From Pollutimonas sp963712655 (lineage in GTDB: Bacteria > Pseudomonadota > Gammaproteobacteria > Burkholderiales > Burkholderiaceae_B), in the NCBI GenBank assembly GCA_963712655.1, contig CAVQIT010000008.1, positions 1,488,001-1,552,000 of the forward strand: a stretch of DNA of 64,000 nt, in the 5' to 3' direction. The notes under the pieces are model-generated. The model made no database searches, was not told where the DNA came from, and worked only from the letters and a program-made list of their open reading frames with translations. Positions 26,185-35,842 of the stretch are shown here, one piece after another; position 1 is the stretch's first letter; each line of letters starts with the position of its first letter. The position numbers were made by a program, and so were the translations under genes.

Positions 26185-27060
26185 ATGGACACAAAATACA
26201 TGCAAAGCTTTGTCGCCGTGGTCGAGGCCGGCTCGTTTGCCGAGGCTGCCCGCAGGCTCGATTTGACGTCCGCCGCGATCGCCGCGCGCATCAAGGCCCT
26301 GGAGGCCGATCTGGGCGTGGCGCTGGTAAAGCGTTCGGGCCGCTCGGTCAAGCCGACTGAAAGCGGTATCCGGATTCTTGAAGAAACCAGGGCGGTCATC
26401 CGCAATATCAGGGACCTGCGAGCCATGGCCATCGATGGCGGCCAGCCCGGGGAACTTCGAATCGGCTGCTTTGTATCGGCATTGACCAATGTACTGCCGT
26501 CCATCCTCAAGCGGCTTTACGATATCTATCCCAGCGCATCCATTTTTGTTACGCCGGGCTCTTCCATCGAGCTTTGCGGGAAAGTGGCCAGCGGCGAACT
26601 GGACGCTGCCATCGTGGTGGAGCCTCAGTTCGCCGTGCCGAAAAATTGCATATGGCAGGCTTTCATGGAAGAACCGCTGGTGGTGGTGGCGCCCGGCTTC
26701 CTGAAAGACAAAGACGCTCATCATCTGTTGACGACCCAGCCTTTCATCCGCTACGACCGGGCTGTCTATGGGGGGCAATTGGCCGACCGCTACCTAAGAG
26801 ACCATCAAATCCGTCCCAGGCAACGGCTGGAAATCGACGGCATCCTGGCAATAGCCTGCCTGGTTCATGAAGGCCTGGGCGTGTCGCTGATACCGGACTG
26901 GTCATCGATGTGGACCACCCTGGCGATTGCGCGGGTTCCCTTGCCGGGCAGGGCTCCTGTCCGAAGAAACGGCCTTGTGTGGAATGCCCAAGGCCATCAT
27001 GCCAAAATGGCCGCCTCCATTTATAGCGAGGCCAAAGCCATCTTTGGCGCCGGCCTTTAG
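26185..27060 (+). CDS. LysR family transcriptional regulator
   Basis: This 291-residue LysR protein has an HTH at residues 1-60 (SFAEAARRLDLTSAAIAARIKALE) and an effector domain from about 90. It diverges from the DapA-like gene across 173 bases and probably governs that operon. The last base of its TAG stop is also the first base of a perfect 25-bp inverted repeat that separates it from the convergent IlvD/Edd gene, likely a shared terminator. Confidence 0.9.
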   Translation: MDTKYMQSFVAVVEAGSFAEAARRLDLTSAAIAARIKALEADLGVALVKRSGRSVKPTESGIRILEETRAVIRNIRDLRAMAIDGGQPGELRIGCFVSALTNVLPSILKRLYDIYPSASIFVTPGSSIELCGKVASGELDAAIVVEPQFAVPKNCIWQAFMEEPLVVVAPGFLKDKDAHHLLTTQPFIRYDRAVYGGQLADRYLRDHQIRPRQRLEIDGILAIACLVHEGLGVSLIPDWSSMWTTLAIARVPLPGRAPVRRNGLVWNAQGHHAKMAASIYSEAKAIFGAGL

Positions 27061-27143
27061 GGACCCCCTGATCAAATCGCCCGAATTTAATGCGTCCCCC
27101 CCTGACGGGATGCCGCAGTCGGGCGATTTGATCAGGGGGTCCC
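27060..27143. terminator. Perfect 25-bp inverted repeat between convergent genes
   Basis: The arm at 27060-27084, starting GGGACCCCCTGATCAAATCG, is matched exactly in inverse at 27119-27143 across a 34-base loop. It separates the ends of the LysR and IlvD/Edd genes and so could stop transcription both ways. The arms are longer than a normal intrinsic terminator and lack a T-run, so a repeat element is an alternative. Confidence 0.6.
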
Positions 27144-27169
27144 CAGTCTTTGAGCGGCGCCGATCCGGC

Positions 27170-28898
27170 TTATTTTCGGCTGGGGCGCAGGAAATCAAAG
27201 TCCACGCCTTGATCCGCCTGCGTGACCGTGTCGAGGAACAGTTTTTTGTAGCCTCTGTCGGCGGTCGGGGGAATCATGGGCGCGAGCTCCCGGCGCCGCT
27301 GCAATTCGCCGTCGGAAACCAACAGGGAGATTTCCCGCTTGCTTACGCTCAGCCGTATGCGGTCGCCGTTTTGCACATAGGCCAAGGGGCCGCCTATGGC
27401 CGATTCCGGCGTGACGTGCAGCACGATGGTGCCGAACGCCGTTCCGCTCATGCGGCCATCTGAAATACGGACGATATCTTTTATACCTTTGACGGCAAGT
27501 TTTTTCGGAATCGGGATATAGCCCGCCTCGGGCATGCCCGGGGCGCCTTTGGGGCCGATATTCTTGAGCACCAGAATATCGTCCGCGGCGACGTCGAGTT
27601 CGTCGGTGTCGATTCTGTCGGCCAGATCGGCCGCATTTTCAAAGACCACGGCCCGGCCCTCGTGCTCCATCAGGAGCGGATCCGCCGACGATTGCTTGAT
27701 GATGGCGCCTGCCGGGGGCAAGATTGCCTTCGAGCACGGCAATGCCGCCTTGCGGATAAATGGGATCGGCTATGGTCTTGACGACGGTCTGGGCAAAGCC
27801 CGGGCCGGCCAGTTCAAGCTCTTCCCCCAGCGTTCGCCCCGTTACGGTCAAGGCATCCAGTTTGAGCAGGGGCTTGAGCTGCCGCAGCAACGCCGCCATT
27901 CCCCCCGCCTTGTGGAAGTCTTCCATGTAGTGCTGGCCCGAAGGCTTCAGATCCAGCAATACCGGGGTATCCCTGCCCATGCGGTCCAGGGTCTTGAGAT
28001 CGATGTCCAGGCCCATGCGCCCTGCGATCGCGGCAAGGTGGATGATGCCGTTGGTGGATCCGCCGATGGCCAGGAGCACCCGCATGGCATTTTCAAAAGC
28101 ATCGGCCGTGAGGATTTTATCGATGGTCAGGCCTTGCCGGGCCATTTCCACCGCCTGCGCGCCGGTCAGCTCGGCGATGCGCATGCGGTCCGCCGTAACG
28201 GCCGGGGGCGTCGCGCCGCCGGGTACTGTCATGCCCAGCGCTTCGGCGATGCATGCCATGGTGCTGGCGGTTCCCATGACCGAGCAGGTGCCCACGCTGG
28301 CCACCAACTGGTTGTTCACGTCGGAGATTTCCTGGTCGTCGATTTCCTCGGCGCGGTATTTTCCCCAGTAGCGGCGGCAGTCGGTACAGGCGCCGACCCG
28401 CTCGGAGCGGTGCGAACCGGTCAGCATCGAGCCCGTGATCAACTGAATGGCGGGAATCCCCGCCGATGCGGCGCCCATGAGCTGCGCCGGCACCGTTTTA
28501 TCGCAGCCGCCAATCAGCACCACCGCATCCATCGGCTGCGCCCGGATCATTTCCTCGGTGTCCATCGACATCAGGTTGCGCAGATACATGCTGGTCGGGT
28601 AGGCGAAACTTTCGTGTATGGATATCGTGGGAAAGTCCATGGGCAGGCCGCCCGCCAGCATAATGCCCCGCTTTAACGCTTCCATAAGCTGCGGCACATT
28701 CCCGTGGCAGGGGTTGTAGGCGCTGCCTGTGTTGGCAATGCCGATCACCGGCCGGCTCAGCGCCGCGTCGGTATAGCCGGCGCCTTTGATGAAGGCCTTT
28801 CGCAAGAAAAGAGAAAAGCCGTTATCGCCATAACTGGTCAAGCCTTTACGCAAGCCGCTGGGGTCAAGGTTGGGTGCCGCTGGGGTTTTCTTGGTCAT
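27170..28898 (-). pseudogene. IlvD/Edd family dehydratase, broken by one frameshift
   Basis: Together the two frames encode about 575 residues of a sugar-acid-type dehydratase. Fe-S cysteines appear in NPCHGN, GGCDK and VGTCSVMGTAST of the N-terminal part. The first frame loses homology after VLEGNLAP near 27720, and the second continues AGAIIKQSSADPLL through SDGRMSGTAFG to the stop at 27170. Removing one base from the five-G run at 27714-27718 rejoins them. Sequence is nearer to arabonate/galactonate-type dehydratases than to IlvD. It fits the acid-sugar set around it. True pseudogene or consensus error cannot be separated here. Confidence 0.78.
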
Positions 28899-28914
28899 GA
28901 CCGGGTTCTTTCAG

Positions 28915-29922
28915 TTAATTGATTGTTATTTTGCCATCATGGATGACTTTGGCCCACTGTTCTATTTCCGCCGTCAGCCGGGTCTTCGATGCGGCGATGG
29001 TCAACGGATCGGCATAGACGCCTTGTTCCAATAGCTGGTCTTTGGTCGCTTTCTTGGCCAGGCCTTCGGTCAGCGCCTTATTGATCTTTTCCAGAATTGG
29101 CGCGGGAGTGCCGGCGGGCGCCATTACGCCGAACAGCGAGCTGACGTTGAATCCGCTGAAGCCTTGCTCCTTGGCGGTAGGAATATCGGGCAGCATGGAA
29201 ACCCGTTCAGGGGTCAATACCGCCAAGGGGCGCAGTTTGCCCGATTTGATGAACCCGATCGCGGCGGGAACGGTTTCCGTCATGGTCTGCACCTGGCCGC
29301 CGACCAAATCCGTCATGGCCGGGCCGCTGCCGCGATAGGCGACGTGCACAATGTCGACGCCGGCAATCTGTTTGAACAGTTCCATTGCCATGCGTTGCGG
29401 CGCGCCCGCGCCCGACGAGGCGAAATTGAGTTTTGCGGGATTCTTCTTGGCGTAGGCGACCAGTTCCTGCAAGGATTTGACAGGCAGGGACGGGTTGACC
29501 ACCGCGACCAGGGGCACGAAACCGACGACCCCCGCGGGCGTCAGGTCTTTTTGCAGGTCGTATTGCAGTTTGCCTTTTTCCAGCGTCGCCATGACCGAGT
29601 GGGAGGTCAGGGCGCCCATCAGCAAGGTGTAGCCGTCCGGCTTGGCCCGCGCGACTTCGGCTGCGCCGATATTGCCGCCGGCTCCGCCGCGGTTTTCAAT
29701 GACGACCTGGTTGCCGATTTCGTCGCTGAGCGTTTTTCCCACAATCCGGCCGATCACATCGGTGGCGCCGCCGGGCGGGTAGGGGATGATCAGGCGTATG
29801 GGTTGATCGGGATAGGATTCGGCGGCGCCGGCCGTGCCGAATGGCATGGCCAGCGCCAATGCCGTCAATGATGCGCCGAGAATCAGTTTGGAAGGACGGG
29901 CTTGATTTGACATGCGAAACAT
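28915..29922 (-). CDS. Bug/TctC family periplasmic receptor
   Basis: This receptor of about 335 residues may start three codons later, at MSNQARPSK. The signal peptide ends near AGAAES. YPDQPIRLIIPYPPGGATD, VIENRGGAGGNIG and KPDGYTLLMG mark it as Bug. It is 16 bases upstream of the IlvD/Edd dehydratase gene and in the same direction, so it probably imports the acid used by that enzyme. No membrane subunits are nearby. Confidence 0.93.
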   Translation of the reverse strand: MFRMSNQARPSKLILGASLTALALAMPFGTAGAAESYPDQPIRLIIPYPPGGATDVIGRIVGKTLSDEIGNQVVIENRGGAGGNIGAAEVARAKPDGYTLLMGALTSHSVMATLEKGKLQYDLQKDLTPAGVVGFVPLVAVVNPSLPVKSLQELVAYAKKNPAKLNFASSGAGAPQRMAMELFKQIAGVDIVHVAYRGSGPAMTDLVGGQVQTMTETVPAAIGFIKSGKLRPLAVLTPERVSMLPDIPTAKEQGFSGFNVSSLFGVMAPAGTPAPILEKINKALTEGLAKKATKDQLLEQGVYADPLTIAASKTRLTAEIEQWAKVIHDGKITIN

Positions 29923-30170
29923 AGAGGTCCCTTGAATAAGTTTTATTGATGTGTTTCGAAAGCTGCCTATTCATGGTCTCAAAGTTGCATGGCATAAAAG
30001 CAAAATCTTTTTTTAATCAATCCATAAAAAAATCCGGCCTGGGGTGCTTTGCTTCTTCACGGAGGCAAACCTGTCAAAGAAAGTAAATTTCTGTTCCCGC
30101 GCTTGCCCGCGGGATCGGTTTCGCTTCACTATACGGGCGGTACTTTCCAACTTACCTGCGAGGTGATGTT

Positions 30171-30512
30171 ATGACAGTTCGGGCCCGACTTTTACTGGCC
30201 GCCGCGATTCTCGGCGGCGTGGCGGCAATGCCAGCTTACTCGGCGTCGTCCACGACCGCCGCTCCCGTATCCAAAGCCAAGACGGCGCAGCAAGAGCGGA
30301 TGACCACTTGCAACCAGGACGCCAAGGGCAAGACGGGCGACGAGCGCAAAGCGTTCATGAGCAGTTGCCTGAAAGGCGAGACGGCCGCTTCCGGAAAGGC
30401 GCTGACTTCATCGCAGCAACGCATGAAGACGTGCAACGCGGATGCGACAGCCAAGGCGTTGAAGGGCGATGAACGCAAGGCATTCATGAGCACCTGCCTG
30501 AAAGCCAAGTAA
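30171..30512 (+). CDS. psiF: PsiF repeat protein
   Basis: This exported protein of 113 residues has a signal peptide (about 1-24, ending AYSA) and two PsiF repeats of roughly 35 residues. Each repeat has the pattern RM.TCN.DA then G.ERKAFMS.CLK, with paired cysteines. In E. coli psiF is induced by phosphate starvation but its function is unknown. An upstream CTGTCAA at 30071 resembles half of a Pho box; the second half is not convincing. It stands alone between a Bug gene and a convergent IclR gene. The family assignment is firm, the function open. Confidence 0.88.
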   Translation: MTVRARLLLAAAILGGVAAMPAYSASSTTAAPVSKAKTAQQERMTTCNQDAKGKTGDERKAFMSSCLKGETAASGKALTSSQQRMKTCNADATAKALKGDERKAFMSTCLKAK

Positions 30513-30561
30513 ACCGGCGCACGGCCCGCCTGTCCATGGACAGCAGGGTCTGCCGCCCGGC

Positions 30562-31362
30562 TTATTGGGAACCCAGTTCCAGGGTGATCCGGGCGGCTTC
30601 CTGCTTTAGCTGCATGGCGATTTCCTTGCGCCGCGCCGGGTCCATGCGCCCGTAATGGGCTGCGACGCTCAAGGCGGCCACGGGTTGTTTTGCCAGGTAA
30701 ATAGCCACGCCCACGCCATACATGCCCTTCAGAACATGACCGCTGTTAAAGGCATAGCCTCGGCGGCGCGTTTCGGCCACCAGTTCTTTCATTTTGTCCA
30801 GATCGATGCTGGGATAGGCCGATAGCCGCGCCCGGTTGCGGCGCAAGACATTCTCGATCTCTTCGTCGGCAAACGCCGCCAGCAGCGCCAGGCTGCCCGA
30901 CCCCACCCCCAGAGGGCGGCGCGTTCCGATATTCTGCGTGAGCACCCGCAGGGGAAACGACCCTTCCTTGCGGTCTATGCACACGGCGTCCAGTCCGCTG
31001 CGTATCGTCAGCATTACCGTGTCGCCGGTTTTCTGCGCCAGGCGTTCCAAAGATGGCTGGACCACCGCGCGGATATCGAGCCGATTCAGGGCGCGTTCGC
31101 CCATCGATAGAAACTCCAGACCCAGGAAATATACCCTGCTGCCCGCGGCTTGTTCGACAAAGCCTTCGGCCGCCAGGGTCTTGAGCAAGCGATGCAAGGT
31201 TCCTTTGCTCAGCCCGCTTTGTTCTTGCAGGGCTGAAAACCTCATGCCGGACGACGACGCATTGAATGAAAGAATGCGCAGGATATCGAGCGCGCGCTTC
31301 ACGCTTTGAACGATATTGCTGCCGTCCGAGGCATGGGGTGCTACCGCCGATGGCTCCGTCAC
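30562..31362 (-). CDS. IclR family transcriptional regulator
   Basis: This 266-residue IclR protein starts at GTG 31362 behind a strong AAGGAG site; the frame is open for another 1.1 kb upstream, but that is the antisense of the acyl-CoA dehydrogenase. The HTH is at about residues 35-75 (FSALQEQSGLSKGTLHRLLKTL) and the effector domain runs from about 90 to 262. It is divergent from the acyl-CoA dehydrogenase/ligase operon, whose promoter gap has a GTTCC...GGAAC palindrome, so it is the likely regulator of the degradation cluster. Confidence 0.92.
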   Translation of the reverse strand: MTEPSAVAPHASDGSNIVQSVKRALDILRILSFNASSSGMRFSALQEQSGLSKGTLHRLLKTLAAEGFVEQAAGSRVYFLGLEFLSMGERALNRLDIRAVVQPSLERLAQKTGDTVMLTIRSGLDAVCIDRKEGSFPLRVLTQNIGTRRPLGVGSGSLALLAAFADEEIENVLRRNRARLSAYPSIDLDKMKELVAETRRRGYAFNSGHVLKGMYGVGVAIYLAKQPVAALSVAAHYGRMDPARRKEIAMQLKQEAARITLELGSQ

Positions 31363-31408
31363 GCGCTTCTCCTTGAAATGACCGCCGGTTTTGCCTGTTG
31401 GCACAACG

Positions 31409-31425
31409 GTTCCGTCTTGTGGAAC
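31409..31425. promoter_or_regulatory. IclR-type operator candidate
   Basis: GTTCC-GTCTTGT-GGAAC, a 5-bp inverted repeat with a 7-base spacer, lies midway between the divergent IclR and acyl-CoA dehydrogenase genes. IclR-family sites often have a TTCC...GGAA core; binding is inferred. Confidence 0.4.
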
Positions 31426-31524
31426 TTTTTGGCAGTTTAGCGCCTTTTCCTTGTCTGATGCCGGGCGCAACGCAAGAATCCAGAGTTGCTGGATGACAAG
31501 CGACAAAAACGACAAGGAGGCAAA

Positions 31525-32715
31525 ATGAACAGGCTGGAATCTCCGCATGACTGGAGCCGGGCGCTTTGGAGCGATACCGTGGCCGCCGATTTTCTGGATC
31601 GCTTGCGCGCCGCGGTGGCCAGCGACGTGCTTCCCTTTGCCGATGCGATCGATCGCGACGACGTTTATCCGGTCGAATCCATCAAAGCGCTGGCCAGAAA
31701 GGGCTACACCAGCCTGACCTTGCCCAAACAATGGGGCGGCGGCGACGCCAGCTACACCGAGTGCGCGGCGGTATTCGAAGAAGCGTCCTATGCCAGCGCC
31801 GCCGTCGGCATAAGCCTGATCACCATTCTGCAGGCCCAGACACTCATCAATCTGTTTGCCGGCGACTCCTTCAAGCAAACCGTGCTGCCGGAATTCGCCG
31901 ATGGCCTGATCACCGCCTATGCCTTGACCGAGGCCAATCATGGCAGCGACATCCGCAGCCTGGACACCAAGGCGGTCAAGGGCGCCGATGGCTGGGTCTT
32001 GAACGGGCGCAAATCCTTTATCACCTCGGGCTCGGCGGCGGAGGCGTATATCGTCCTGGCGGAAACCAGCGTGGGCGTATCGACGTTCTTTGTCAGGCGC
32101 GACATGCAGGGCGCATCGACCCACAAGGGCGAAAACGCCAGCACATTCGGACTGCGCAATGGCCCGCACGTCGATCTGGTTCTGGAGAATGTCCGCGTGC
32201 CGTTCGACCATCTGATCGGCCAGGAGGGCAAAGGCGTAAGGCAGGCGGTTACCACGCTTGATTTTTCGCGCACGGTGGCGGGGGCTATCAGCATAGGCAT
32301 TGCCAGGGCGGCTTTTGACGGCGCATTCGCCTTTGCCGCGAAACGGGTGGCGTTCGACAAAACCGTGCTGCAGTTCCAGGGCATCCAATGGTATCTGGCC
32401 GACATGATGGCCGAGATCGACGCGGCCCGCCTGCTGGTCTATGAGGCGTGCGCGGCCCTGGACGATCACCGCGACATCGCGCGCTTTTCCAGCGAGGCCA
32501 AACTGCTGGCAAGCCGCGTGGCAACCCGCTGCGCCGAGCAGGCGGTGCAGATATGCGGCGCTTACGGCGTAACCGAGAATGCGCCGTTCGGGCGCTATTT
32601 GCGCGACGCCAAAGCCTACGAAATCGCGGGCGGCTCATCCGAGATTCTGAAAAATACGATAGCCAAGCATTTGCTTGGCTTCGCCAGGGATAATTTTTTA
32701 CAGGAGCAAGTGTGA
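31525..32715 (+). CDS. Acyl-CoA dehydrogenase
   Basis: This 396-residue flavoenzyme starts at MNRLESPHDW, selected for the AAGGAGG site five bases upstream. Motifs include TEANHGSDIRSL (FAD/substrate loop), LNGRKSFITSG, and YEIAGGSSEIL, which carries the catalytic glutamate in the usual C-terminal position. It overlaps the acyl-CoA ligase gene by four bases, so the two are coupled. As first gene of the cluster it probably oxidises the CoA ester formed by the downstream ligase. Confidence 0.9.
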   Translation: MNRLESPHDWSRALWSDTVAADFLDRLRAAVASDVLPFADAIDRDDVYPVESIKALARKGYTSLTLPKQWGGGDASYTECAAVFEEASYASAAVGISLITILQAQTLINLFAGDSFKQTVLPEFADGLITAYALTEANHGSDIRSLDTKAVKGADGWVLNGRKSFITSGSAAEAYIVLAETSVGVSTFFVRRDMQGASTHKGENASTFGLRNGPHVDLVLENVRVPFDHLIGQEGKGVRQAVTTLDFSRTVAGAISIGIARAAFDGAFAFAAKRVAFDKTVLQFQGIQWYLADMMAEIDAARLLVYEACAALDDHRDIARFSSEAKLLASRVATRCAEQAVQICGAYGVTENAPFGRYLRDAKAYEIAGGSSEILKNTIAKHLLGFARDNFLQEQV

Positions 32716-34217
32716 TTACGGATGGTCTATACCAGGCGGCTTCCTCGCATCCCCGCAGGACGTTTCTTTTTTACGGGGAACAGGAAATTGCCTATCGTCA
32801 AATGGCCGATATGGTGTCGGCCATGGCGGCGGCCTTGCATGCCCAGGGCGTGCGCCCCGGCCAACGGGTGGCGCTGCTGTGCGGCAACCGTCCGGCTTTT
32901 CTGATTTCCTGGTTCGCCATCAGCGAACTCGGGGCGATTTGCGTGCCCTTGAATACCGGCCTGGTGGGCGAAGGCCTACGCTACACTCTAACGCAGAGCC
33001 AGGCCGCGGTGTTGTTGATCGAGCCGGACCTGCTCGAGGCCAAGAGCGCCGATATTCAAACCGTTGCCGGTCAATTGACGATCTTGCCTATTACGGATGG
33101 CATGGAAACCGCTACCGCCCAGCCTGTCGAACGCTGGACGCCGGCCGCTCGCCCCTCCATGGATGCGCCAAACAGCATTCTCTATACGTCGGGAACCACA
33201 GGCTTGCCCAAGGGGGCGGTATTGCCTCATGCCGCATACGTCGCGGCCGGGCAGGACATGGCGCATTCCCTGGCGTTGACCCAGGATGACCGGATTATGG
33301 TTTTCCTGCCGCTGTTCCACGCCAATCCTCAAATGTATGCGGTGGCGTCGGTGCTGCGGGCAGGCGCCGCGCTGGTGCTGCTGCCCAAGTTTTCCGCCAG
33401 CCGCTTCTTTGATGACGCCATCCGTTATGCGGCCACCGGTTTCACCTATGTCGGCACTGTCTTGTCCATTCTGGAAAAGCAGCATCCGGATGCGCGCCGC
33501 GATCATGGCCTGGCCTGGTGCGTGGGCGGCGGGGCGCCCCAGCGTGTCTGGCGCGAAGTCGAAGAACGGTTCGGCGTGTCTGTGCGCGAACTCTATGGCA
33601 TGACGGAAACCGGCGGCTGGGTGTCGATGAACCGGCCGGGTGAAACGCGCTTTGGGTCTGTCGGGCAGGCGCGGGAATCGGTCGAACTCTCGATACGAGA
33701 CGAGCAGGGCAATTGTCTGCCTGCGCACGAAAAAGGCGAAGTCGTGGCCCGCGCTGTTCCAGCCAATAAATTCTTCACCGGATATTGGAATAATCCCGAA
33801 GCATCGGCATCGGCCTTGCGCGACGGCTGGCTTTATACCGGCGACCGGGGCTGGATGGACGATGACGGCTATTTGTATTTCGATGGCCGGATCAAGGAAT
33901 TGATACGGCGCGGCGGGGAAATGATTGCGCCGACCGAGATCGAGCAGCAGTTGCTCAAGCACCCATTGGTGCGCGATTGCGTCGTTGTCGGCGTGGCCGA
34001 CGACATCATGGGAGAGGAAATCCAGGCCTTGGTGGTCGCCGCCGGCGTTGTCGAACCCGCCGCGCTGCATGAATTTTTGGCCGGCCGACTGCCTGCATAC
34101 ATGATGCCGCGCTATATCGGCTTCGTTGATTCCATACCCAAGACTGAAACCCAGAAAGTGAAACGGCACGAGCTTGCCGGCATTCAGGCGCATATCGTCG
34201 ATTTGTCGGCGCGCTGA
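32712..34217 (+). CDS. AMP-dependent acyl-CoA ligase
   Basis: This 501-residue ANL-family enzyme activates a carboxylic acid to its CoA ester through an acyl-AMP. The phosphate-binding motif is YTSGTTGLPKGAVLP (about residue 160). LYGMTETGGW, YTGDRGWMDDDGY and GRIKELIRRGGEMIAPTEIE follow, and the adenylating Lys lies in ETQKVKRHEL near the end. The GTG start overlaps the previous stop. The substrate is unknown; sequence is nearest the crotonobetaine/long-chain group by eye. Confidence 0.9.
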   Translation: MITDGLYQAASSHPRRTFLFYGEQEIAYRQMADMVSAMAAALHAQGVRPGQRVALLCGNRPAFLISWFAISELGAICVPLNTGLVGEGLRYTLTQSQAAVLLIEPDLLEAKSADIQTVAGQLTILPITDGMETATAQPVERWTPAARPSMDAPNSILYTSGTTGLPKGAVLPHAAYVAAGQDMAHSLALTQDDRIMVFLPLFHANPQMYAVASVLRAGAALVLLPKFSASRFFDDAIRYAATGFTYVGTVLSILEKQHPDARRDHGLAWCVGGGAPQRVWREVEERFGVSVRELYGMTETGGWVSMNRPGETRFGSVGQARESVELSIRDEQGNCLPAHEKGEVVARAVPANKFFTGYWNNPEASASALRDGWLYTGDRGWMDDDGYLYFDGRIKELIRRGGEMIAPTEIEQQLLKHPLVRDCVVVGVADDIMGEEIQALVVAAGVVEPAALHEFLAGRLPAYMMPRYIGFVDSIPKTETQKVKRHELAGIQAHIVDLSAR

Positions 34218-34257
34218 GTTCATTCAATCGATACTACATAGCAAGATAGGAAAAAGC

Positions 34258-35280
34258 ATGACAAGAAGATGGAAACAGCGCCCGCCGGGCTCGAACTGGG
34301 GTGATTTCGGCGACGACGACCAGTTGGGCCGCCTGAATCTGCTGACGCCGCAGAAGGTGCTGGAGGCCGTCGCTGAAATCAGGGAAGGGCTGGCGTTCAG
34401 CCTGAGCCTGCCGCTTGACCTGCCGGGCGGAAATGTCTTGAATCCGGCGCGTCATCCGCCGCGCCTGTCCGCAACCAGGCGCGTCGACGGCAAGGCTGTT
34501 TTCCTGCACTCCTTCGAGCATGACCACAACACGACGGATGTGGCCTGCGACGACATGGTTACGCTCAGCCTGCAATATTCGACGCAATGGGACGCGCTGG
34601 CGCATATCGGTTCGCGTTTTGATGCCGACCAGGATGGCGTGGCCGAAATCGTTTTCTATAACGGTGCTACGCCGGCTCCGGACTTCACGCATCCGGATGA
34701 CTCAGCCGACGCCACGTCGCGCGCGCATCGGCTGGGCATAGAGCACATGGCGGTCAAAGGGGTGCAGGGGCGGGGCGTGATGGTGGACTTGCGGCACCAT
34801 TATGGCGATGAGCGGCAGGTCATCGGCTATGACAAGTTGATGGCGGTCATCGAAAAGGACAAGGTGGACGTCAGGCCGGGCGACATGCTGTGCCTGCATA
34901 CCGGTTTCGCGGATATCATCCTGGCCATGGACGGCAAGCCGGACGCCGCCAAACTGGCCGCCTCTTGCGCTGTGCTTGACGGCAGCGACGCCAGGCTGCG
35001 CGAATGGATAGACCGCAGCGGCATTGCCACCATCATTGCCGATAACTATGCGGTCGAGCACCGCCCCTACGATTTTCACGGCGACGGCTGCAGCGCCTTG
35101 CTGCCTTTGCATGAGCATTGCCTGTTCAAGCTGGGCATCCATTTGGGCGAGCTATGGTATTTGACCGGGCTGGCCGACTGGCTGCGCCGGCATGGGCGCC
35201 ATGCCTTCCTGCTGACAGCGCCGCCTCTGCGCCTGCCCGGCGCCGTGGGCTCGCCGCTCAATCCCATTGCAACGGTCTGA
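34258..35280 (+). CDS. Cyclase family hydrolase (kynurenine formamidase-like fold)
   Basis: This 340-residue protein belongs to the metal-dependent cyclase family that includes formamidases and isatin hydrolases. It starts at MTRRWKQRPP after ATAGGAAAAA. The motif that in short members reads HxGTHxDxP appears here as STQWDALAHIGSRFD, the version of the long subgroup. GDMLCLHTGF and a C-terminal HEHCLFKLGIHLGELWYL are conserved. It may open a lactam, lactone or amide ring before or after CoA activation. It lies between the ligase and the MaoC-like gene, both close and co-directional. Confidence 0.85.
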   Translation: MTRRWKQRPPGSNWGDFGDDDQLGRLNLLTPQKVLEAVAEIREGLAFSLSLPLDLPGGNVLNPARHPPRLSATRRVDGKAVFLHSFEHDHNTTDVACDDMVTLSLQYSTQWDALAHIGSRFDADQDGVAEIVFYNGATPAPDFTHPDDSADATSRAHRLGIEHMAVKGVQGRGVMVDLRHHYGDERQVIGYDKLMAVIEKDKVDVRPGDMLCLHTGFADIILAMDGKPDAAKLAASCAVLDGSDARLREWIDRSGIATIIADNYAVEHRPYDFHGDGCSALLPLHEHCLFKLGIHLGELWYLTGLADWLRRHGRHAFLLTAPPLRLPGAVGSPLNPIATV

Positions 35281-35322
35281 TATTCCGGCCGTTCCGATCA
35301 CACATTCATACCGGAGGTAGCG

Positions 35323-35814
35323 ATGACAATAATCAAAGATGCGCAAGGGGTGGAGTACGTAGGCATAGGCATGCATTACGACGACATGCCCGTGGGGCGC
35401 GTATTCCGCACGGTCGGAAGGACTCTGACAGAGTCCGATCTGGTCAATTTCGTGAATGCCACAGGCTTTACCGAAGTGCTGTTCACGAACGTCGAGTTCA
35501 TCAAGGAAGAATCCGACATCAAGGGCCGGGTTGTGCCCGGCGCGTTGGTGTATTCGATGTCCGAAGGTTTGCTGATGCAGGCTTGCATGCAGCACACCGG
35601 CTTTGCCTTCCTGGAAATGGAGTTGAAGGTCGAAAAACCCACCATGGTCGGCGACACGATATATGTGGAGTGCGCCGTGATCGAGGCGCGTCCGAGCGCC
35701 AGCCGCCAGGATAGGGGTTTAGTACGGACCCGTAACCGGGTCATCAATCAGCACGGCCAGACGGTGATGGTGTATACGCCTCTTCGGCTGGTCAAACGCG
35801 CTGTCCATGGTTGA
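35323..35814 (+). CDS. MaoC-like hotdog protein without the usual catalytic pair
   Basis: This 163-residue R-hydratase-type hotdog protein has ESDLVNFVNATGFTEVLFTN where active enoyl-CoA hydratases have a GDxNPxH pattern. Both the catalytic Asp and His positions are Phe here, and RVVPGALVYSMSEGLLMQ corresponds to the conserved helix. It may bind rather than hydrate an acyl-CoA, or use other residues. A GGAGGT site precedes the ATG. It follows the cyclase gene and precedes a Bug receptor, with small gaps, in one operon. Confidence 0.8.
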   Translation: MTIIKDAQGVEYVGIGMHYDDMPVGRVFRTVGRTLTESDLVNFVNATGFTEVLFTNVEFIKEESDIKGRVVPGALVYSMSEGLLMQACMQHTGFAFLEMELKVEKPTMVGDTIYVECAVIEARPSASRQDRGLVRTRNRVINQHGQTVMVYTPLRLVKRAVHG

Positions 35815-35842
35815 AATAGTTTAGAAAACACAGGAGCGAGAC

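Noticed and set aside
31363..32469. Long minus-strand extension of the IclR frame (635 residues in all)
   Set aside because: The upstream part is the antisense of an acyl-CoA dehydrogenase with clear motifs; the IclR gene has its own GTG with a strong AAGGAG site at 31362.
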